Both the position numbers and the translations under genes were made by a program. A DNA stretch of 64,000 nucleotides from Shimia sp965227725 (lineage in GTDB: Bacteria > Pseudomonadota > Alphaproteobacteria > Rhodobacterales > Rhodobacteraceae): assembly GCF_965227725.1 (NCBI RefSeq), contig NZ_CBDDGH010000001.1:186001-250000 (forward strand), given 5' to 3'. The stretch's first letter is position 1. Every line of letters begins with the position of its first letter. The notes beneath the pieces were generated by a model. It was not told the origin of the DNA, searched no databases, and worked only from the letters and a program-made list of their open reading frames with translations. Positions 52,894 through 62,257 of this stretch are shown here, in pieces.

Positions 52894-54117
52894 TTAGCCA
52901 CCGAAGTCATCAAGCATGATGTCTTCGCGATCCACACCGAGATCTAACAGCATGTTGATCACCGATTGGTTCATGATGGGCGGACCACACATGTAGAACT
53001 CGCAATCCTCAGGTGCTGGGTGATTCTTGAGGTACTCTTCAAACAGAACGTTGTGAATAAAGCCGGTGTAGCCTTTCCAATCGTCCTCAGGCAGCGCATC
53101 AGAGAGCGCCACGTGCCATTCGAAGTTATCAAACTCCTCGGCCAAACCGTCGAAATCCTCAACAAAGAACATCTCGCGCTTGGAACGTGCACCGTACCAG
53201 AAAGTGATTTTGCGATCGCGGTTTTCCAGCCGCTTAAGCTGGTCGAAGATGTGGCTCCGCATTGGGGCCATACCCGCACCACCACCGATGAAGACCATCT
53301 CTTTGTTGGTATCACGTGCGAAGAACTCACCAAACGGACCCGAAATCGTCACCTTGTCACCTGGCTTCAGGTTGAAGATGTAAGATGACATCTGACCCGG
53401 TGGGATGCCTTGGCTGCCCGGAGGTGGCGAGGCCACACGCACATTCAGCATGATGAGGCCCTTTTCATCCGGGTAGTTCGCCATGGAGTAAGCACGTTCG
53501 ATTGGCTCGCTCACCGTGGATTCATATTGCCACAGGTTAAACTTGTCCCAATCTTCGTGGTACTCTTCTTCTATCGCGAAGTCTTTGTAAGACAGCTTAT
53601 GGGCCGGCGCTTCGATCTGAATGTAGCCACCTGCACGGAAGTTCACGTCTTCGCCTTCAGGCAGTTCCAGAACGAGGTTCTTGATGAAGGTCGCAACGTT
53701 TTCGTTGGAGCGCACAGTACACTCCCACTTTTTAACGCCGAAAACCTCTTCAGGCACTTCGATGTTCATGTCCTGCTTCACAGCCACCTGACAAGACAGG
53801 CGATCACCGCAAGCCGCTTCACGTTTGGTGATGTGGCTTTCCTCGGTTGGGAGGATGGAACCGCCGCCGGAGTGAATGCGCACACGGCACTGAGCACAGG
53901 TACCACCACCACCACAGGCAGAAGGAACGAACAGTTTCTGTTCCGCCAGCGTTTGCAGCAGCTTGCCACCCGCAGGCACAGAGATCGTTTTCTCGCCGTT
54001 GATTGTGATGTTCACATCACCGGTAGACACGAGCTTGGAGCGCGCGGCCAAAATGATGGTCACAAGCGCCAGAACGATCAGCGTGAAAAGAATGACGCCT
54101 AGTGTAAATGTTTCCAT
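52894..54117 (-). CDS. nqrF: Na+-translocating NADH:quinone oxidoreductase subunit F
   Basis: 407 residues. One N-terminal TM (VILFTLIVLALVTIILAA), a [2Fe-2S] domain with Cys68, Cys74, Cys77 and Cys109, then a ferredoxin-reductase module with FAD (RAYSMANYP) and NADH (IGGGAGMAPMRSHIFDQL) sites. It takes electrons from NADH into the Na+-pumping complex. Last structural gene of the nqrABCDEF operon, 13 bases after nqrE. Confidence 0.96.
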   Translation of the reverse strand: METFTLGVILFTLIVLALVTIILAARSKLVSTGDVNITINGEKTISVPAGGKLLQTLAEQKLFVPSACGGGGTCAQCRVRIHSGGGSILPTEESHITKREAACGDRLSCQVAVKQDMNIEVPEEVFGVKKWECTVRSNENVATFIKNLVLELPEGEDVNFRAGGYIQIEAPAHKLSYKDFAIEEEYHEDWDKFNLWQYESTVSEPIERAYSMANYPDEKGLIMLNVRVASPPPGSQGIPPGQMSSYIFNLKPGDKVTISGPFGEFFARDTNKEMVFIGGGAGMAPMRSHIFDQLKRLENRDRKITFWYGARSKREMFFVEDFDGLAEEFDNFEWHVALSDALPEDDWKGYTGFIHNVLFEEYLKNHPAPEDCEFYMCGPPIMNQSVINMLLDLGVDREDIMLDDFGG

Positions 54118-54130
54118 GTCCTTTTCCCCT

Positions 54131-54739
54131 TCAGAGTTTCACGCCGGAGAAGGACATGAAGGCCAAAGCCATCAGACCTGCGGTGATGAAGGTAATCCCA
54201 AGGCCTTGCAGACCGTCAGGAATATCGGAGTACTTCAGCTTCTCGCGCACACCCGCCATCGCAGTGATCGCCAGTGCCCAACCAAATCCAGAAGACAGAC
54301 CGTATGTGGTGGCTTCGGCAAAGTTGTAGTCACGTTCCACCATGAAGAGCGAGCCGCCAAGGATGGCACAGTTCACGGTGATCAGCGGCAAGAACACACC
54401 CAGCGCGTTGTAGAGCGGTGGGAAGAACTTATCGAGCACCATTTCCAGGATCTGAACCATCGCCGCAATCACGCCGATGTAGCAGATCAGACCCAGGAAG
54501 GTGAGGTCCACATTCGGGAAGCCCGCCCATGCCAGCGCACCTGGCGCCAGCAGGTATGTCAGAAGCAGGTTGTTGGTTGGAACCGTGATTGCTTGAACCA
54601 GCATCACAGAAATACCCAGACCAAGCGCGGTCGAAATCTTCTTGGACACGGCGATAAAGGTACACATGCCAAGGAAGAAAGAGAGCGCAAGGTTCTCAAC
54701 AAAGACGGCCTTTACGGCCAGAGAGAGAAGCCCTTCCAT
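54131..54739 (-). CDS. nqrE: Na+-NQR subunit E
   Basis: 202 residues, six-TM membrane subunit. Cysteines in FFLGMCTFIAVSKK and LITVNCAILGG correspond to the pair that, with NqrD, holds the intramembrane Fe centre. Overlaps nqrD by one base. Confidence 0.95.
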   Translation of the reverse strand: MEGLLSLAVKAVFVENLALSFFLGMCTFIAVSKKISTALGLGISVMLVQAITVPTNNLLLTYLLAPGALAWAGFPNVDLTFLGLICYIGVIAAMVQILEMVLDKFFPPLYNALGVFLPLITVNCAILGGSLFMVERDYNFAEATTYGLSSGFGWALAITAMAGVREKLKYSDIPDGLQGLGITFITAGLMALAFMSFSGVKL

Positions 54740-55392
54740 TAGTGGCCCTCCACAACTTGAATTTTGTATTCACGCTCTTCCACCTGCTCAGGTTTCCAGG
54801 CACGCACAGCCCAGATCAGCAAGCCAATGATAAAGAACGCCGAAGGCGGCAGCAGCAGCATGCCGTTGGGCACATACCAGCCACCGTTGTTCACAGTCGG
54901 CAGGATAGTGATGCCAAACAGGCTACCCGCGCCAAACAGTTCGCGAATGAAGCCAACAACCAGAAGCAATGCCCCATAGCCAAGGCCGTTGCCCGCGCCA
55001 TCGATGAAACTATCGATGGGCGTGTTTTTCATGGCGAAAGCTTCCGCGCGCCCCATCACGATACAGTTGGTGATGATCAGGCCCACGAACACCGAAAGTG
55101 TCTTGGACACATCATAGGCGTAAGCTTTGAGCACCTGGTCCACGATGATTACGAGCGATGCGATGATCACCATCTGCACGATGATACGGATCGAGCCAGG
55201 GATCTGGTTGCGCAGCACCGAGATGAACATGGAGCTGAACGCGGTCACAGAGGTCACCGCCAGCGCCATCACAAAGGCCACCTGCAGCGAGGAGGTCACG
55301 GCGAGGGCAGAACAAATGCCCAGAACCTGAAGCGTGATCGGGTTGTTGTCGACCAACGGGTCGATCAGAAGGTCTCTCTTGGTTTGCGCCAT
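54739..55392 (-). CDS. nqrD: Na+-NQR subunit D
   Basis: 217 residues, six-TM membrane subunit homologous to NqrE in inverted topology. Cysteines in LGICSALAVTSSLQ and IITNCIVMGRAEAF are the Fe-centre ligands. One-base overlaps with nqrC and nqrE. Confidence 0.95.
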   Translation of the reverse strand: MAQTKRDLLIDPLVDNNPITLQVLGICSALAVTSSLQVAFVMALAVTSVTAFSSMFISVLRNQIPGSIRIIVQMVIIASLVIIVDQVLKAYAYDVSKTLSVFVGLIITNCIVMGRAEAFAMKNTPIDSFIDGAGNGLGYGALLLVVGFIRELFGAGSLFGITILPTVNNGGWYVPNGMLLLPPSAFFIIGLLIWAVRAWKPEQVEEREYKIQVVEGH

Positions 55393-56201
55393 CAGATCTC
55401 TCCCGCTTTGAGGTTTTCAAGGAACGGTGCGAAGCCAGCTTCCCCCATCCAGAAGCGCACGAGGTTGTCCACACCAACCGAAGTCAGTGTCGCACCTGCG
55501 AGGGCATCTACATGGTGATCGGCACCAGCAGCCGAGGCAGATTTTGCAACTGTGATCTGCAGCTCACCCGCGTCATCAGCCAGCTTTTTTCCATTCCACA
55601 GCGATTTCCAGCGTGGGTTGTCCACTTCGGCGCCAAGGCCAGGGGTTTCCGCGTGGCTGTAGAACTGCAGACCAAAGATGTCGTTGCCGTTCTCTTCCAG
55701 TGCGATGAAACCATAGAGCGTCGACCACAGGCCATACCCATGAATAGGCAGGATCACCTTATCTAGCGAACCATCGTCGTTGCGCAGCAGATAAACTGTC
55801 ACGAACTTGGATTGGCGGCCAATGCCTGCGGGGTCATCGCTCAGGGCCACAGAAAGCTCTGGGTCCGAAGCAGCAGCACGATCGTCAAAAGTCGCGGCAT
55901 CAAACGCATCGGTGAAGGTGCCGGTTTCCAGTTCAAGAACATGGGGTTCGAACACGCTGAAACCTTCCAGCACATCCATACCCGGCTCATAGAGGCCCGC
56001 CACCTGAAGAACGTTGGCTTGTTTGTCCTTGAGCTTGTTTTGCTCCTGCAGCGGACGCAGCGCAACGGAGACCGCAGATACGATCATCGAAGCCACCAGA
56101 CACAGGGTCACAGCGATAAAGACTGTTTTGCCTACGCTGTCAGGCGGTGCCGCGAGAAAGCGTGCAATCGCGCCTTTGTTTTCGTTGGAAGCGTCAGACA
56201 T
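55392..56201 (-). CDS. nqrC: Na+-NQR subunit C
   Basis: 269 residues from the ATG at 56201 (GGAGGG upstream). One N-terminal TM, then a periplasmic FMN domain. DALAGATLTS holds Thr238, the expected site of covalent FMN attached by ApbE. Its start overlaps the nqrB stop by 8 bases. Confidence 0.95.
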   Translation of the reverse strand: MSDASNENKGAIARFLAAPPDSVGKTVFIAVTLCLVASMIVSAVSVALRPLQEQNKLKDKQANVLQVAGLYEPGMDVLEGFSVFEPHVLELETGTFTDAFDAATFDDRAAASDPELSVALSDDPAGIGRQSKFVTVYLLRNDDGSLDKVILPIHGYGLWSTLYGFIALEENGNDIFGLQFYSHAETPGLGAEVDNPRWKSLWNGKKLADDAGELQITVAKSASAAGADHHVDALAGATLTSVGVDNLVRFWMGEAGFAPFLENLKAGEI

Positions 56202-57393
56202 GTTGACGGGCCCTCCGTTTGATATTTGCCTGCACAACGAAGTAGTCGATCAGAGGCGCAAAAACGTTACCGAATAGGATTGCAAGCATCATGCCTTCTG
56301 GGAAGGCCGGGTTGATCACACGGATCATGACCACCATGAAGCCGATGAGCGCACCGTAGATATAGCGGCCAACATTGGTGTGGCTGGCAGAGACCGGCTC
56401 GGTCACCATGAACACCATGCCAAAGGCAAAACCGCCCACAACAAAGTGCCAGTACCAAGGCATCGCAAACATCGGGTTGGTATCAGAGCCGATCAGGTTC
56501 AGAAGCAGCGAGAAGCCGATCATTCCGCCCATGCAGCCTACAACCAGACGCCAGTTGGCAATCTTTGTGATCAGCAGGAACGCCAGACCAATCAGACACG
56601 CCAGCGCAGATGTTTCACCGATGGAGCCCTGAACGGTGCCCACAAAGGAGTTCATCCAGTTCATGCCCTGCGCGGCCAGTTGGTCGTAACCCTGAGAAGC
56701 AGAAACAGACAGTGCTGTCGCGCCGGAGAAACCATCAACCGGGGTCCAGATCGTGTCACCGGACATATTGGCCGGATAGGCGAAGTAAAGGAACGCACGC
56801 CCTGTCAGTGCAGGGTTCAGGAAGTTCTTACCTGTACCGCCGAACACTTCTTTGCCGATCACCACACCAAAGGAAATCCCGAGAGCCACCTGCCAGAGTG
56901 GTGCAGACGGCGGCATGATCAGCGCAAACAGCATGGAGCTGACGAGGAAGCCTTCGTTCACTTCGTGGCCGCGAACGGTCGCGAAAATCACTTCCCAGAT
57001 ACCGCCCACGACCAATGTCGTGATGTAGATCGGCAGGAAGTACAGCAAACCATGCGCAAAGTTAGCCAGCGGATTGCTCGCGTCAAAACCAATACCCAGT
57101 GCAGAGATGATGCCCGCGCGCCAACCAGAAGGCTCGAATGTCCCGTAAGCAGAGTTAACCTGCAGACCGACGTTATAAAGCCCCATGATGATGCATGGGA
57201 TGGTCGCGATCACCACATAGGTCATGATCCGCTTCATATCCACGTAAGAACGTGCATGCGGCGCAGCAGTCGTGACAGTCTTAGGCGTGTAGATGAAGCT
57301 TTCCACCATCTCATAGAGAGGGAAATACTTCTCGTACTTACCGCCTTTCACAAAATTCGGTTCGATCCGATCAAAGAAGTTACGCAACCCCAT
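56194..57393 (-). CDS. nqrB: Na+-NQR subunit B
   Basis: 399 residues, about 10 TMs. DGFSGATALS contains Thr226, matching the covalent FMN threonine of NqrB. This subunit binds quinone and riboflavin and forms part of the Na+ path. Two bases separate it from the nqrA stop. Confidence 0.96.
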   Translation of the reverse strand: MGLRNFFDRIEPNFVKGGKYEKYFPLYEMVESFIYTPKTVTTAAPHARSYVDMKRIMTYVVIATIPCIIMGLYNVGLQVNSAYGTFEPSGWRAGIISALGIGFDASNPLANFAHGLLYFLPIYITTLVVGGIWEVIFATVRGHEVNEGFLVSSMLFALIMPPSAPLWQVALGISFGVVIGKEVFGGTGKNFLNPALTGRAFLYFAYPANMSGDTIWTPVDGFSGATALSVSASQGYDQLAAQGMNWMNSFVGTVQGSIGETSALACLIGLAFLLITKIANWRLVVGCMGGMIGFSLLLNLIGSDTNPMFAMPWYWHFVVGGFAFGMVFMVTEPVSASHTNVGRYIYGALIGFMVVMIRVINPAFPEGMMLAILFGNVFAPLIDYFVVQANIKRRARQHV

Positions 57394-57395
57394 TA

Positions 57396-58739
57396 TCAGC
57401 CCTCCCGTTCGATTTTGGTCAGGCTGTCACGCAGCGCTTCACCGTATTCGTATTTCGCGGGGCACGCGAAGCCGACCAAACCAAGGTCTTCTTCGTCCAG
57501 CTCCAGCGCGCCCAATTTCTGCGCTTCATCGGTGTCCATCACCAGCAGAGCACGCAGAAGCTGCGTTGGCAGGTAATCCTGCGGCATCAGCTCTTCGAAA
57601 GTGCCCAGCGGCACCATCGCGCGACGGCCACCGTTCAGGTTGGACGTCAGCGGGTAGAGCTTCTTGGAGAAAGCAGATCCCAGAACCGGCAAGAAAGAGA
57701 ACTTGCTTGGCATTGGGCGAATCCAGCCCATTGGAATCTGCTTATGATCTTCCTCGATGATCGTGACCTGGCGCGCGTAGCGGCCAAGGAAGGCCTCGAC
57801 GCTTTCGCCTGCATAACCGCTCAGGATCGAGCCGGAGACCAAACGCACAGGCGCGTCACCGGCGATCTCGCCTTCGGTGAGCTCTGTCAGCGAGGCCCCC
57901 TCAATCGTGCGTACAAGACGCGGAGTTTTGCTCAGCGGACCGGTCAGAGCGATTACGCGCGACGAATCGATCTTGCCAGTCTCCAGCAGGCGGCCAATTG
58001 CGATCACATCGTGATAACCGATGGTCCAGACAGTCTTGGATGCGCTGGGTGGCTCAAGGAAGTGCATATGCGTACCCGCCAAACCGGCAGGGTGCGGACC
58101 GGAGAAGGTCGCAACGGTTACACCAGCAACATCCGCACCAGAAATCTGCGCACCATTGGCGTGACACAGATAGGTTTTGCCATCTGTCAGTGCGGTGATC
58201 GCGGCCAGACCTTTGGCAAAGGCTTCACCAGCATCTGCAATCACAACAGCAGGATCGCCAGACAAAGGCTCTGTATCCATCGCATTGACATAGATCGCTG
58301 CAGGCTGTGCGTCGCTCGCAGGAACCTTGGAGTAAGGCCGTGTGCGGAAAGAGGTCCAGAGGCCCGCAGCACACAGGCGTTCAACCAGACCTTCGCGTGT
58401 GGCGACGTCGCCAACAGCCGAGAAGTCCATCGGTTCTGCCGCGGATGCATCCACCTCGATCTCAACGCTGAGCAACACTCGGCGCGGACCGCGGTTGATC
58501 GCCTTCACACGACCAGAAACCGGTGAAACCACTTTGGCTTCCGGCGAATCTTTATGCGCCATGATCGGCGCTCCTGCAGCCACAACGTCGCCTTCTGCGA
58601 CGGCAATGCGTGGCTTCAATCCTATATAATCGGCCCCGAGGACAGCCACGGTCTTGACCGCTGCTCCCTCATGTATTCCTTCGCCGGGCGCCCCGGTGAC
58701 TGGAAGATTCAGGCCTTTTCGTAGCGCAAAATGCTGCAC
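57396..58739 (-). CDS. nqrA: Na+-NQR subunit A
   Basis: 447 residues if started at the GTG at 58739, which has AGGA 10-13 bases upstream. It begins VQHFALRKGLNLPVTGAP, the family N-terminus; the open frame extends much further upstream without resemblance to NqrA. TMHFLEPP-like and GYHDVIAIGRLLETG blocks are conserved. Peripheral cytoplasmic subunit, first gene of the operon, divergent from apbE. Confidence 0.93.
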   Translation of the reverse strand: MQHFALRKGLNLPVTGAPGEGIHEGAAVKTVAVLGADYIGLKPRIAVAEGDVVAAGAPIMAHKDSPEAKVVSPVSGRVKAINRGPRRVLLSVEIEVDASAAEPMDFSAVGDVATREGLVERLCAAGLWTSFRTRPYSKVPASDAQPAAIYVNAMDTEPLSGDPAVVIADAGEAFAKGLAAITALTDGKTYLCHANGAQISGADVAGVTVATFSGPHPAGLAGTHMHFLEPPSASKTVWTIGYHDVIAIGRLLETGKIDSSRVIALTGPLSKTPRLVRTIEGASLTELTEGEIAGDAPVRLVSGSILSGYAGESVEAFLGRYARQVTIIEEDHKQIPMGWIRPMPSKFSFLPVLGSAFSKKLYPLTSNLNGGRRAMVPLGTFEELMPQDYLPTQLLRALLVMDTDEAQKLGALELDEEDLGLVGFACPAKYEYGEALRDSLTKIEREG

Positions 58740-58967
58740 GCCAATGTCATCCTGTCGTTGCTGGTTAGTGTTGCGAATGTCGCGACTGATTGCGGCTGCG
58801 TATACGCGGAGTCTCGCCAGACAGCCAGTGCAATTCGACCATTTTTCTATTGTTTCTCGTCCCTCAGAGCAATAATGTGCCGCCGACAAAAAAAAGCGCT
58901 CGTTTTTGCCGCAATGCGTCATCGACGACACGTCTCATACCTCCAAGCTCACAACGAAGTGTTAGCA
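58740..58967. promoter_or_regulatory. Divergent control region of nqrA and apbE
   Basis: 228 bases without a supported gene. It contains an A/T-run dyad (A8 then GCGCTCG then T5, near 58889-58910) and no clear regulator site that I can name. Confidence 0.4.
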
Positions 58968-59990
58968 ATGCCCTCTCTTTCTCGTCGCAGTTTCATTTTT
59001 ATGGCGCTGGCCGTTGCGGCATGTAAGCGCGGGGCAGCGGACATTCTGCTCAGCGGGCAGACAATGGGGACAAGCTATTCAATTGTGGGCGTGAATTCCT
59101 CTGGCGTCGCCGAAACAGAACTCAAAGACGCAATCAACGAGACCTTATTGGATGTCGACACCAAGATGTCCAATTGGAACGGCGCCTCAGAAGTCTCAAC
59201 AATCAACGCACACTCCCTGAAAACACCGCTGCCCCTCTCTCCGGACATGTCATCGCTTCTGGAAGCGGCCCATCACGTGCACGCAGAGAGCGAAGGTCAG
59301 TTTGATATCACACTCGGCCCTTTGATCGATCTCTGGGGATTCGGCGCAGCGCGCCCACCAGGGATCATCCCGGCAGATGCCGAGATCACCGCCGCTATGC
59401 GCAGCGTAGGTCAAAAGGAGATGCTGCAAGTCAAAGACGGCCAACTTTACAAAGGCCACCCTGACGCAGCCATGTATCTCTCGGCCATTGGCAAAGGATT
59501 TGGCGTAGACCGGCTTGGCGATACACTCGCGCAGTTTGGCCTCACCAACTACATGGTCGAAATTGGCGGCGACATCGTCACATCAGGTACCAACGCGCAA
59601 GGCCAGCCCTGGCAGATCGCCATCGAAACACCTGACGCCCTTACCCGCAGCATTCATCAAGTGGTTGGTGTGGCAGATCTGGGCATGGCCACATCAGGCG
59701 ACTACCGCAATTATTTTGAAAAAGACGGTGTTCGCTATTCCCACATCATCGATCGGAACACGGGGCGTCCTGTTACCCATGCAACCGCATCAGTGACGGT
59801 ACTCGCAGAAAACGCGATGCTGGCAGATGCTTGGGCGACCGCTTTGCTTGCGCTTGGGCAGGAGCGTGGCCTTGATGTCGCAGAAAAACACAAGATCGCA
59901 GCTTTGTTTATTGAACGTTCAGCAAAGACAGACCATGTAACCTTCAACGCGACGCCGAGCACAGAGTTCGACGCCATCATCGCTGGCTAA
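58968..59990 (+). CDS. apbE: FAD:protein FMN transferase for Na+-NQR
   Basis: 340 residues from the ATG at 58968. The N-terminus SRRSFIFMALAVAACKRG combines a twin-arginine pair with a lipobox ending in Cys, so it is probably a periplasmic lipoprotein. TMGTSYSI, AIGKGFGVDRL and TSGDYRNYFEKDGVRYSHIID are canonical ApbE motifs. It should attach FMN to NqrB and NqrC. Located divergent from nqr and 14 bases before nqrM. Confidence 0.93.
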   Translation: MPSLSRRSFIFMALAVAACKRGAADILLSGQTMGTSYSIVGVNSSGVAETELKDAINETLLDVDTKMSNWNGASEVSTINAHSLKTPLPLSPDMSSLLEAAHHVHAESEGQFDITLGPLIDLWGFGAARPPGIIPADAEITAAMRSVGQKEMLQVKDGQLYKGHPDAAMYLSAIGKGFGVDRLGDTLAQFGLTNYMVEIGGDIVTSGTNAQGQPWQIAIETPDALTRSIHQVVGVADLGMATSGDYRNYFEKDGVRYSHIIDRNTGRPVTHATASVTVLAENAMLADAWATALLALGQERGLDVAEKHKIAALFIERSAKTDHVTFNATPSTEFDAIIAG

Positions 59991-60004
59991 AAGGCACTAC
60001 TCTT

Positions 60005-60253
60005 ATGGAAACTTTCCTCTTCGCATTTGTACTTTTGATGCTCGTCACGCTGGGCATGTCCCTTGGCGTAATCATGATGGGCCGCACAATCAAAGGCTCC
60101 TGCGGCGGGTTGAACGCCATCAGCGGTGCGGACAAATGCGTGGTGTGCAGCAAGGATATTGATCCAGACAGCCCCTTGCGTGAGCGCCTTCAGTGCCCGC
60201 GCGCGCGCAAAATGCTTGAGCAGATGGAAACTGAGAAAACCACTGAGAGCTAA
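60005..60253 (+). CDS. nqrM: Na+-NQR maturation protein NqrM
   Basis: 82 residues. One N-terminal TM (FAFVLLMLVTLGMSLGVIMM) is followed by four cysteines (33, 45, 48, 64) in the pattern of NqrM (formerly DUF539), which is needed for insertion of the Fe centre between NqrD and NqrE. It follows apbE in the same orientation. Confidence 0.92.
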   Translation: METFLFAFVLLMLVTLGMSLGVIMMGRTIKGSCGGLNAISGADKCVVCSKDIDPDSPLRERLQCPRARKMLEQMETEKTTES

Positions 60254-60278
60254 ACGCTTGGAAAAGATCGAACCCCAA

Positions 60279-60307
60279 AAGCCGCACATCATGTGCGGCT
60301 TTTTTTG
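60279..60307 (+). terminator. Intrinsic terminator after nqrM
   Basis: AGCCGCAC / GTGCGGCT stem followed by seven Ts; on the other strand the stem is followed by TTTT, so it may also serve the convergent small gene. Confidence 0.93.
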
Positions 60308-60315
60308 TTGCCAGC

Positions 60316-60543
60316 TTAACCCGTGGAGACTGGTAGCAAAGCCACCAGTAGCAGGCAGGACGCAGCAACAAGCCCAAAGAGCCAAAGCTGCCACCTTGGC
60401 CCCTCTTCTTTCCAAACACGCCGATAGCGGTGCCCCGCCAAACAGGCGAGCACAAACAGAACCGTTGCAACAGCGGGCGAAAGAATCAAATCAGGCAAAG
60501 AAAAGTCCCCAAAACGCGGATCTTGCGTATAGGCTGGTGGCAT
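60316..60543 (-). CDS. Small two-TM membrane protein
   Basis: 75 residues from the ATG at 60543. Two hydrophobic segments (LILSPAVATVLFVLACLAG and LWLFGLVAASCLLLVALLP) flank a basic loop (HRYRRVWKEEGPRW). The N-terminus PAYTQDPRFGDFSLPD is non-random. No strong ribosome-binding site. Function unknown. Confidence 0.55.
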   Translation of the reverse strand: MPPAYTQDPRFGDFSLPDLILSPAVATVLFVLACLAGHRYRRVWKEEGPRWQLWLFGLVAASCLLLVALLPVSTG

Positions 60544-60578
60544 ATCGTTAGAATATTGAACACGCAAGGAGCCCAAAC

Positions 60579-61100
60579 ATGCCAAGTTCCTATCAGGCCC
60601 CAAACCGCCAATCCGAAGAAAAACAGCGGACGCTCAGCCAGACCGCAAGCACGAATACCTCGGCCACGACGGCCACCGTGCAGATGGTGCTCAACCAAAA
60701 AGGCAAAGACGTCTTCTCGATCCGTCCGCAAGACACTTTGGGAGCAACGGTAAAAGTCCTGAAAGAGCGCCGCATTGGTGCTTTGCTCGTGACTGATGCG
60801 AATGGAGCGTTGATCGGCATTTTGTCTGAGCGCGATATCGTCCGCAAACTCGCGGAAACACCCGGCCAAACGCTTCCACAAAAGGTCGAAGACGTGATGA
60901 CGACAAACGTCCAAACCTGCACAATTGACGACTCGCTGGTCGACGTGCTGCGGCGCATGACAGAGGGCCGTTTCCGCCATATGCCGGTGATGGACCAGAC
61001 CGGTCTGGCCGGAATGGTCACCATCGGGGATGTGGTCAATTACCGTCTGGTAGAGCTGGAACACGAAGCGCTCCAACTCAAACAGCTTATCGTCGGCTGA
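60579..61100 (+). CDS. Tandem CBS-domain protein
   Basis: 173 residues; AAGGAG precedes the ATG. The first ~33 residues are Ser/Thr/Gln-rich and probably disordered. Two CBS motifs follow (DTLGATVKVLKERRIGALLVTD, then SLVDVLRRMTEGRFRHMPVMD) in the Bateman arrangement, typically binding adenosyl ligands. Stand-alone CBS pairs act as energy or redox sensors; the partner is unknown. Confidence 0.88.
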   Translation: MPSSYQAPNRQSEEKQRTLSQTASTNTSATTATVQMVLNQKGKDVFSIRPQDTLGATVKVLKERRIGALLVTDANGALIGILSERDIVRKLAETPGQTLPQKVEDVMTTNVQTCTIDDSLVDVLRRMTEGRFRHMPVMDQTGLAGMVTIGDVVNYRLVELEHEALQLKQLIVG

Positions 61101-61125
61101 TACGCCTACGAAGTCTGCGTATCAG
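61097..61125. terminator. Hairpin overlapping both convergent stop codons
   Basis: Perfect 9-bp stem CTGATACGC / GCGTATCAG spanning the stops of the CBS gene and of the convergent ABC-2 permease gene; there is no T tail on either strand. Confidence 0.5.
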
Positions 61126-62257
61126 CGGGTTTCAGGTGGTTCCCCTGCGCTTTGGGGAACTGCCGATCGTGTAAAACATACGCGATACACCAATACCCAA
61201 CAGCCAACGCCAATTGCAGACGGATGGTCGGCAGTACGTCCTGAACAGACGCCCCCATCTGATCGACACGCAAGAACGCATCAATCGCTGACGTCGATGG
61301 AACAATATGGGCGGCCCAGGCGATCCACCAAGGAATGCTCTCCATCGGCCAGGCAACACCGGCAATGAAGAAAAGCGGCATCCCCTGCACAACAAGGAAG
61401 AAGACCACACTTTCCCGATTTCGGATCAAATGTGTCAACGCGAACCCCATCGCATTCACCGCAATCAAAAAGGGAACCGCGACAGCAAACAGCGTCCAGA
61501 TGTTGCCAATCCAGGGAATCCCATAGATCGCAGGCAATGCGAGCTGCGTCACAATGATCCAAACAAGATACAAGAGTATATAGGCGGCGGGGGTCGCCAC
61601 TCTCTGGATACCGGGGCGGGCCGGTTGGCCGGCGTGCATGATGGCGATACCCATCAGCAGGGTCTGCTGCAAAATTAGAACGAATGCTGCTGGCACAACA
61701 TAGCTGCCAAAGCCGCCTTGCGGATTGAAGAGCGCCACAGATGTCTGATTAATCGGCGATATAAGCGTCTGCGCCGCATCCGTATCCAATCCTACGGATG
61801 TCAGCCTCTGCTGTCGAATTTCAGCGCCTAGGCTTTGCGCTGCGTTGTTCGCCGCAGCCACAAATGCTCCATAGATCAAAAAGTAGCCACCGTCGCCATA
61901 AACGGCCACCGGCGCATTTTGTCCCTTCAGCAGATCATGCTCAAATGACGGAGGCACAATCACAACACCATAAGCCTTGCGATCAAAGAACATTGCCTCT
62001 GCCGCAGGAAGCCCGTCGACTGTAGCAATGATCTCGACGCTATCGCTGTTGTGTATCCGGCGCAAAAACTCACGGCTCGCGGTGGATCCGTCCTGATCAA
62101 CCGCCACAATCGGCACATCGCGTACGACTTCGCCCCGATAGGGCTGCGGGTACAAGCAAGCATAAATCAGGATCGACACCACCATGGTCATCCGGGCGCC
62201 CTTGTTTGCGAAGAGGCGCTTAAGGGCATCCATCATTGCCAACACAAACATCTTCAT
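61106..62257 (-). CDS. ABC-2 type transporter permease (YhhJ/YbhR-like), second of pair
   Basis: 383 residues. One N-terminal TM (MTMVVSILIYACLY), a large periplasmic domain (~30-170), then five to six TMs (VPAAFVLILQQTLLMGIAIM onwards), the layout of ABC2_membrane_3 exporters. Overlaps the upstream permease by 4 bases. With an HlyD-type adaptor it would export a small molecule or lipid. Confidence 0.88.
   Translation of the reverse strand: MKMFVLAMMDALKRLFANKGARMTMVVSILIYACLYPQPYRGEVVRDVPIVAVDQDGSTASREFLRRIHNSDSVEIIATVDGLPAAEAMFFDRKAYGVVIVPPSFEHDLLKGQNAPVAVYGDGGYFLIYGAFVAAANNAAQSLGAEIRQQRLTSVGLDTDAAQTLISPINQTSVALFNPQGGFGSYVVPAAFVLILQQTLLMGIAIMHAGQPARPGIQRVATPAAYILLYLVWIIVTQLALPAIYGIPWIGNIWTLFAVAVPFLIAVNAMGFALTHLIRNRESVVFFLVVQGMPLFFIAGVAWPMESIPWWIAWAAHIVPSTSAIDAFLRVDQMGASVQDVLPTIRLQLALAVGYWCIAYVLHDRQFPKAQGNHLKPADTQTS

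Noticed and set aside
56380..57576. Long plus-strand open frame (398 codons) and others at 53410-54102, 54742-55518 and 57744-58526
   Set aside because: They are antisense to nqrABCDEF, rich in His/Arg/Gln, without domain-like motifs or ribosome-binding sites; shadows of a high-GC operon.
58740..58931. Upstream extension of nqrA
   Set aside because: The added ~64 residues do not resemble NqrA; the GTG at 58739 has a ribosome-binding site and the right N-terminus.
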